From positions 18,318 to 82,317 of the forward strand of contig JAJPGT010000029.1 in assembly GCA_021325655.1 (NCBI GenBank): a DNA stretch of 64,000 nt. The letters are read 5' to 3'. Below the pieces are notes generated by a model that did not search any database, was not told where the DNA came from, and saw only the letters and a program-made list of their open reading frames with translations. Source of the DNA: Pseudomonadota bacterium. GTDB taxonomy: Bacteria > Chloroflexota > UBA6077 > JAJPGT01. The first letter of the stretch is position 1. The number at the start of each line of letters is the position of its first letter. A program made the position numbers and the translations under genes. Shown in pieces: positions 59,325 through 64,000 of the stretch.

Positions 59325-61125
59325 AGAGCCGCGACAGCGCGAGCGGATGGACCCGCCGTTCACGCAGCGCGTGGTGGAGCCGCGGGTGCTCCGAGCGCTG
59401 CACGAGATCGCGGTGGCGATTGGCGGCGTGCTCGACCCGGTGGCGCTGGCACAGTTGGTGGTGGATCAAGCGCGCGACCTGGTAGGGGCCGACCTCGCTC
59501 ACCTGTACTTCTATGAGCCCCGCGCCGACCGGCTGGTGAGCATGGCATCCACGTTGCACGGAAGCGGCGATCTTGATCCACCGATTGTGCCGGGGGAAGG
59601 AGTGGCCGGGCAGGCGTTTCAGCGCCGAGAGCCCGTGGTAGTGCACGACTATAGCCGCTGGCAGCACGCCCGCTCGTATGCCCTGGGCCACGGGGTGCAG
59701 GCGGCGGCCGCGGCGCCGCTGCTGGTGGCCGACCGAGCGGTCGGTGTGATTACTGTCGGGTTTCGTACCTGCCGGGCAGCGGTTGACGAGCAGGCGAACG
59801 TGCTGTCCCTGCTCGCGGCGCAGGTGGGGCCGGCGCTCGAAGTCGTGCGCCTGTACCGCGACGCGCAGCAGTCGGAACGGGAGGCGCGGGTCCTCTATGA
59901 AGCGCTGCGGGCGATGGGAGGAACGCTGGAGCTCCAGCCGCGGCTGGAGCGGTTGCTGGACGCGGCGGCGCACCTGACCGAAGCAGACATGGCCGAGGTG
60001 GAATTGGTGGACCCGGCGCGGGCCGAGGTGGAGCTGGTGGCCGCTAATGGCGACAACCGGCGCGCGCTCGGGCTGCGGACGCCGCTGGAGCGCGGGCTGA
60101 GCGGGGTGATTGTGCGTGAGCAGCGCCCGGTGCGGACGAGCAACATGCCGGACGACCCACGCACCTGGGCGCCCGACCTGGTTCGGGAGGAAGGAATTCG
60201 TTCCTGGCTGGGAGTCCCGCTGGCGGATGAGGAGCGGGTGTTTGGGGTGCTGGCGGTGGCGAGCCGGCAGGAGGACGTGTTCACCGAGGAGCACGAGCGG
60301 CGGCTGGCCTCGCTGGCGGGGCTGGCCGCGGCGGCGGTACGGGAGGCGCGGCTGTACGCGCAGGCGCAGTGGAATCTGGAGCGGCGCGCGGCGCTGCTGC
60401 GGGTGAGTCGGCGGCTGGCGGCGGAGAGCGACCCGAGCCAGGTGATGCGGGCGGTGCTGGAAGAGGCGGTGGTGCTGGTGGGCGGCTCGTTCGGGGCGAT
60501 CTTCCGCTGGGACGAGGCGCAGCGGGCACTCGTGCGGGTATGGGATACCCGTCCTACGCCACCCCCATCCCGCTCGATTCGGCTGGGTGACGGGGCGAGC
60601 GGACAGGCGGCGGCGCGGCGGCGCCCGGTCCTGACGAACGACTCCCAGCACGAGCCGTGGCGATTCGCCCCGGCCGGGACGACAGATGTGCGGGCAGTAG
60701 CCGCGGTGCCGCTGCTGGACAGCAGCCGGCTGCTGGGCGTCCTGACGGTCGTGGCGCTCGACCCGCACCAGCGATTCACCCCAGAGGACGGGGAGACGCT
60801 GGAGCTGCTGGCAGCGAGCGCGGCGGCGAAGCTGGCAGGGCTCGAGCGTACTCGGCTGCACGCTATCACGCTCGCCGGGCGCGAGCTGGCGCATCGCCTG
60901 AACAACGACCTCGCGCTGGCGGTTGGGACGCTCGACCTGCTGCGGGAGGAGCCGGCTGTTCCGGCCGCGTTGCGGAACATGGTGTGCGACGCAGCGGAGG
61001 GACTGGCGGCCGCGGTGCGGGCGATCGCCCAGTTCCAGGGCCTGGCCCGGTTCGAGACGAAGGAGACGCCGCTGGGGCCGGCGCTGGATATCGAACGCTC
61101 AACACAGCCCGCAGAACTATCGTAA
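59317..61125 (+). CDS. Triple-GAF protein with a dimerisation-like C-terminus but no kinase ATPase
   Basis: A 602-residue cytoplasmic protein. Three GAF domains are seen at about 25-185, 190-345 and 355-510; each has the PLxxxxxxxGVL(T/A)V strand. Residues about 515-590 resemble a HisKA dimerisation helix pair with GRELAHRLNNDLALAVGTL and a possible phospho-His, but it ends without any HATPase domain. It may therefore be a phospho-acceptor or scaffold for the preceding hybrid kinase. The GTG start overlaps the kinase stop. It converges on cheB with a 27-bp gap. Confidence 0.85.
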   Translation: MAREPRQRERMDPPFTQRVVEPRVLRALHEIAVAIGGVLDPVALAQLVVDQARDLVGADLAHLYFYEPRADRLVSMASTLHGSGDLDPPIVPGEGVAGQAFQRREPVVVHDYSRWQHARSYALGHGVQAAAAAPLLVADRAVGVITVGFRTCRAAVDEQANVLSLLAAQVGPALEVVRLYRDAQQSEREARVLYEALRAMGGTLELQPRLERLLDAAAHLTEADMAEVELVDPARAEVELVAANGDNRRALGLRTPLERGLSGVIVREQRPVRTSNMPDDPRTWAPDLVREEGIRSWLGVPLADEERVFGVLAVASRQEDVFTEEHERRLASLAGLAAAAVREARLYAQAQWNLERRAALLRVSRRLAAESDPSQVMRAVLEEAVVLVGGSFGAIFRWDEAQRALVRVWDTRPTPPPSRSIRLGDGASGQAAARRRPVLTNDSQHEPWRFAPAGTTDVRAVAAVPLLDSSRLLGVLTVVALDPHQRFTPEDGETLELLAASAAAKLAGLERTRLHAITLAGRELAHRLNNDLALAVGTLDLLREEPAVPAALRNMVCDAAEGLAAAVRAIAQFQGLARFETKETPLGPALDIERSTQPAELS

Positions 61126-61152
61126 CCGCCGCGGGCGGCGCTGTGCGTGCTC

Positions 61153-62229
61153 TCAGGCGCGCGGAACCGACGCGCCGCCGGCGTGCGGCCGCTGGGACTT
61201 CAACGCCGCCAGGATGGCTGGGGCGATCTGGGGCAGCGGGACGACCTGGGTGGCGGCGCCGAGCTTGATCGCCTCCTTTGGCATCCCGAACACTACGCAG
61301 CTCGACTCGTCCTCAGCGATGGTGTGCGCCCCACTCTCGCGCAGCGCCAGGAGTCCCCGAGCCCCGTCGGCGCCCATGCCGGTGAGCAGCACGCCAACGG
61401 CGTTGCGGCCGGCGCCACGGGCGACCGAGTGGAACAGGACATCGACCGCGGGGCGCTGGTGGTGTACCGGGGGGCCGTCGACGAGCTTGACCTGGTAGCG
61501 GGCACCGTTGCGCTCCAGCAGCATGTGCCGGTTGCCGGGCGCAACCAGTGCCACGCCAGAGACGACGTCATCCTGGTCTCGTGCCTCGCGGACTTCCATT
61601 TGGCAGACGCGGTTGAGGCGCTCGGCGAACGCTCGAGTAAAGTGCTCTGGCATGTGCTGAACGATCACAGTGCCGGGCGTGGAGGCGGGCAAGGCGCTCA
61701 GCAGGACCTCGATCGCCTTGGTGCCACCGGTGGACGCGCCGATGGCCAGCACCTTGTGGGTGGTTTGGAGCAGCGAGAGCGCTGGCGGGAAGGGGACGGG
61801 CGACCGGGACGCCGAGCCCAGGGGAAGAGGCTGGAAGCGACGTGCCGCAGCCGCGGCGCGGATCGCGCGGACGAGCCGCCCGCCAACCTCGGGCGTGGAG
61901 AACTGGGAGCCGGGCTTGGCGATGACCTCCACCGCGCCCAGCTCCAAGGCGCGCAACGCGATCTCGCTGTTGGCCGGGGTGAGTGAGCTGACCACAACGA
62001 CCGGCAGCGGATAGTGCTTCATGAGCCTGGCCAGGAACGACAGGCCATCCATACGGGGCATCTCGAGGTCCAGGGTGATCACGTCTGGGCGCAGCGCCAT
62101 GATCTTGTCGCGGGCCACGTAGGGATCCGTGGCGCTCCCCACAATCTCGATATCCTCGAAGCGGGAGAGCTGCTCCGTGAGGACCTTGCGGACGACGGCC
62201 GAATCGTCCACAACCAGGACCTTGATCAT
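61153..62229 (-). CDS. cheB: Chemotaxis protein-glutamate methylesterase CheB
   Basis: A 358-residue two-domain enzyme. Receiver (1-125): D8-D9, D54 in ITLDLEMPRMDG, and a Lys in VIAKPG. Methylesterase domain: catalytic Ser in LAIGASTGGTKAI, His in VIVQHMPEHFT and Asp in LLTGMGADGARG. It removes methyl groups from (and deamidates) chemoreceptors to reset adaptation. The start at 62229 (MIKVLVVDD) has cggag upstream and overlaps a small upstream frame by 4 bp. Confidence 0.95.
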   Translation of the reverse strand: MIKVLVVDDSAVVRKVLTEQLSRFEDIEIVGSATDPYVARDKIMALRPDVITLDLEMPRMDGLSFLARLMKHYPLPVVVVSSLTPANSEIALRALELGAVEVIAKPGSQFSTPEVGGRLVRAIRAAAAARRFQPLPLGSASRSPVPFPPALSLLQTTHKVLAIGASTGGTKAIEVLLSALPASTPGTVIVQHMPEHFTRAFAERLNRVCQMEVREARDQDDVVSGVALVAPGNRHMLLERNGARYQVKLVDGPPVHHQRPAVDVLFHSVARGAGRNAVGVLLTGMGADGARGLLALRESGAHTIAEDESSCVVFGMPKEAIKLGAATQVVPLPQIAPAILAALKSQRPHAGGASVPRA

Positions 62230-62417
62230 TCGTGCGACTCCGCGAGTGGGGTTACGGCGGCCAGGAAGAGCCGTGCCTGCGCCCGGCCGTCTGCTCGCCC
62301 AGAGCACCCTTCGGCCGAGTGCGCCGCGGGCGCTGGCAGCGCGCCAAGACGGAGAGGGCGAAGCATGATGGCGTGCATCGCCGTGCTATTATCTCTTCTC
62401 AGTACGTTGAGCTTCAT
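62226..62417 (-). CDS. Possible small gene between cheD and cheB
   Basis: A 63-residue frame starting at an ATG with agaggag six bases upstream (MKLNVLRRDN). Its TGA overlaps the cheB ATG (ATGA), like the other couplings in this genome. The protein is basic and has no known motif. It could be a real small chemotaxis-linked protein or a translational leader for cheB. Confidence 0.4.
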   Translation of the reverse strand: MKLNVLRRDNSTAMHAIMLRPLRLGALPAPAAHSAEGCSGRADGRAQARLFLAAVTPLAESHE

Positions 62418-62459
62418 CGTGTGCTCCTCTGCCCGCGCCTGTCGCACGCTTCATACGTC

Positions 62460-62972
62460 CTAGAGTGCGGTGATGGTGCCACTGGCTCTCACAAGCACTT
62501 CGCCGGTGCTGATATCCAGGGACATGGTGCGCGAGTGGGTGCCGCCCACGTCGTAGGCGTGTAAGACAACGCCGTTTTTCGCGAGCAGCTTTTTCAGGAT
62601 GATGAAGTTTCGCTTCCCGATCTGGAAGTAGTCATTCGCTTCGTTGCCGTCCACGCAGTTCGGGCAGGCACCGCCGGCGACCTTGACGATAAGACGCTGC
62701 TTCTGCGCCCCGGCTTTGTAGCTTTCGATGAACAGCTTGGGAACGCCGGTATCGACGAACATGGCGGGGTTGGCCGCCGCCTTCTGCGGATCGATGGTAG
62801 AGAGCGGCAGCATAACGTGGAGTAGGCCGCCCACGCAGGCCACCGGGTCGTAGATCGTGATCCCCAGGCAGCTCCCGAGTGCGTGGGTGATCAGCAGATC
62901 GCCCGGGGTGGAGGAGAGCTTCATGTCCGCGATGCCGACGATGATGCGCGCTCCGGGCCGTTCCCGCGTCAT
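62460..62972 (-). CDS. cheD: Chemoreceptor glutamine deamidase CheD
   Basis: A 170-residue CheD. Catalytic Cys and His are in ITHALGSCLGITIYDP and GGLLHVMLPLS; the Thr/Ser is in GGTHSRTMSLDISTGEV. It deamidates receptor glutamines and, with CheC, affects CheY-P. The start at 62972 lies 7 bp after the cheR stop. A longer frame exists but overlaps cheR. Confidence 0.93.
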   Translation of the reverse strand: MTRERPGARIIVGIADMKLSSTPGDLLITHALGSCLGITIYDPVACVGGLLHVMLPLSTIDPQKAAANPAMFVDTGVPKLFIESYKAGAQKQRLIVKVAGGACPNCVDGNEANDYFQIGKRNFIILKKLLAKNGVVLHAYDVGGTHSRTMSLDISTGEVLVRASGTITAL

Positions 62973-62979
62973 GGCGGGC

Positions 62980-63804
62980 TCACTTGAGGTAGACCGCAGG
63001 CTGCACATAGCGGAACTCGTGCGAGGCGGTGGTGAGGCTCTCGGAATGGCCGACGAAGAGGAAGCCGCCCGGGCGGAGCAGCTTCCAGAAGCGGCGGACG
63101 AGCTTCTGCTGCGTGGGCTTGTCGAAGTAGATCACGACGTTGCGGCAGAAGATCACGTCGAACGGTCCTTTCATCGGCCACGGCTCCATCAGGTTGAGCC
63201 GGGCGAGCCGGACCAGGGCCCGAACGTTGTCGTTGACGCGGTAGAGCCGGGGCGGGGTTGGCTTAACGCAAGTGAAGTATCTGTGCACCAGCGTAGAGGG
63301 GAGACCGGCCAGGGCATCCTGCTCGTAGGTCGCCTCGCGGGCCCGGGCGAGCACGGGGGTGGAGATATCGGTAGCGAGGATCTTGATGTCCAGACGATCG
63401 AGGTCCGGGAGCGTTTCGCGGAGCACGAGCGCAATGGTGTAGGGCTCTTCGCCGGAGGAGCAGCCGGCGCTCCAGATGCGGCCCCGGCTGCGGGCACGGA
63501 GTTGGGGAACGACGTGCTGGCAAAGGAAGTCGAAGTGCCGGGGTTCGCGGAAAAAGCTCGTCTTGTTGGTGGTCAGCACGTCGATCATGGTGACCAGCTC
63601 GCGGCCGCTCGCGTCACGCCGGACGTAGGCGATGTAGTCGTCGTAGTCGGCAAGGCCGAGCGCACGCAGCCGCTTGGCGAGACGCGCCTGGACAAGCCCT
63701 TCTTTGCCCTGACGCAGGTCGATGCCGCAGAGCTGGTAGAGCAAGCGGCTGATCGTCTCGAACTGCGCCGGGGTGAGCTCCGGCGCTATCAGGTCGCTGC
63801 TCAT
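62980..63804 (-). CDS. cheR: Chemotaxis protein methyltransferase CheR
   Basis: A 274-residue enzyme. An N-terminal helical domain (LTPAQFETISRLLYQLCGIDL) precedes the SAM domain: TNKTSFFREPRHFDFL, IWSAGCSSGEEPYTIALVL, KILATDISTPVLARARE and DVIFCRNVVIYFD. It methylates receptor glutamates at the membrane-attached clusters. The start at 63804 has agaggag five bases upstream. First of the cheR-cheD-cheB group. Confidence 0.95.
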   Translation of the reverse strand: MSSDLIAPELTPAQFETISRLLYQLCGIDLRQGKEGLVQARLAKRLRALGLADYDDYIAYVRRDASGRELVTMIDVLTTNKTSFFREPRHFDFLCQHVVPQLRARSRGRIWSAGCSSGEEPYTIALVLRETLPDLDRLDIKILATDISTPVLARAREATYEQDALAGLPSTLVHRYFTCVKPTPPRLYRVNDNVRALVRLARLNLMEPWPMKGPFDVIFCRNVVIYFDKPTQQKLVRRFWKLLRPGGFLFVGHSESLTTASHEFRYVQPAVYLK

Positions 63805-63890
63805 CGGTGCTCCTCTGGGCCGGCGGTAGCGCTGGCGATCGCGCAGGGGCCGTAGTCCAAACAAGATATTGGTCGCCGGGACGTTCCCCT

Positions 63891-64000
63891 CTAGTTGAGC
63901 GCCAGCAGGTTGGTCTGAAAGGCGAGCGCGTCGATCGTCTGCACGATCTTGGCCGTCGCCGCTGCCGCCGCCTGAATCTGCTCGATGGCGGCCGACAGCC
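63891..64000 (-). CDS. End of a chemoreceptor-like protein that stops at the hairpin tip (partial)
   Basis: The window holds the last 35 codons before a TAG (63893-63891). They read like the methyl-accepting signalling hairpin: IEQIQAAAAATAKIVQTIDA and then LAFQTNLLALN. In normal receptors FQTNLLALN is followed by AAVEAARAGE at the tip and the second helix; here the stop comes instead, and the sequence beyond it is not receptor-like. The gene is therefore 3'-truncated or is a half-hairpin protein. Only its 3' end can be judged, because it continues beyond the window edge. Confidence 0.65.
   Translation of the reverse strand, partial: LSAAIEQIQAAAAATAKIVQTIDALAFQTNLLALN

Overview
This is a GC-rich bacterial chromosomal (or megaplasmid) window with dense, mostly polycistronic genes, frequent GTG/TTG starts and many 1-4 nt gene overlaps. 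The mix suggests Chloroflexota, most likely class Thermomicrobia: MalK-less sugar-type ABC loci beside peptide and amide catabolism genes, a ferredoxin-headed CobN, secreted propeller proteins, and a compact flagellar operon with chemotaxis genes. That placement is inference; no rRNA, tRNA or other marker is present to prove it.

Region 1 (about 0.3-10.3 kb, minus strand) is one long catabolic operon. It starts from a clear TTGACA-N17-TAGGCT promoter and encodes a Tat-type solute-binding protein, two permeases, a GSA-aminomutase-like transaminase, a creatininase-family amidohydrolase, an N-acyl-D-amino-acid deacylase-like enzyme, an M81 (MlrC-like) metallopeptidase and a cupin. It trails into a Uma2 nuclease gene broken by an in-frame amber codon. 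An acetoacetate-decarboxylase-like gene diverges from it. Region 2 (11.1-16.3 kb, minus) is a second operon with a nearly identical promoter: a ribose-type binding protein, a permease-ATPase fusion, an SDR and a zinc alcohol dehydrogenase with altered zinc-site residues. Just upstream is the 3' remnant of a MalK-type ATPase.

Region 3 (17-21.2 kb) holds small or odd genes. They include a secreted protein made of twelve 11-residue repeats, an NTF2-like protein, a degenerate receiver domain, an XRE-cupin regulator, two tiny genes and a CGNR zinc-finger regulator with an operator-like promoter. Region 4 (21.2-26.9 kb, minus) is a methyltransferase-cobN pair preceded by an intrinsic terminator and a possible degenerate cobalamin riboswitch. 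Region 5 (26.9-31.8 kb, plus) holds secreted propeller proteins (14 WD40 units, 7 YVTN units), small genes and a broken RCC1 gene. Region 6 (31.9-42.5 kb) holds two aminotransferases, an M28 peptidase-like protein with a substituted catalytic base, an inositol-monophosphatase-like protein, a c-di-AMP (ydaO-type) riboswitch in front of an unknown gene, and divergent secreted glycosidase-like and BNR-repeat proteins.

Region 7 (42.6-57.0 kb, minus) is a flagellar basal body, export and hook operon: flgC-fliE-fliF-fliG-fliH-fliI-fliJ-lytic transglycosylase-flgB-NlpC/P60-glycosidase fusion-fliK-flgD-flgE-second fliK-like gene-FlhB C-terminal-domain protein-CheY-like protein. No FlgJ is seen; the transglycosylase and the NlpC/P60-glycosidase fusion are the natural candidates for making the peptidoglycan hole. 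Region 8 (57.3-64 kb) holds a PAS hybrid histidine kinase and a three-GAF protein (plus), then cheR-cheD-small ORF-cheB (minus), and at the window edge the end of a chemoreceptor-like protein that stops at the hairpin tip.
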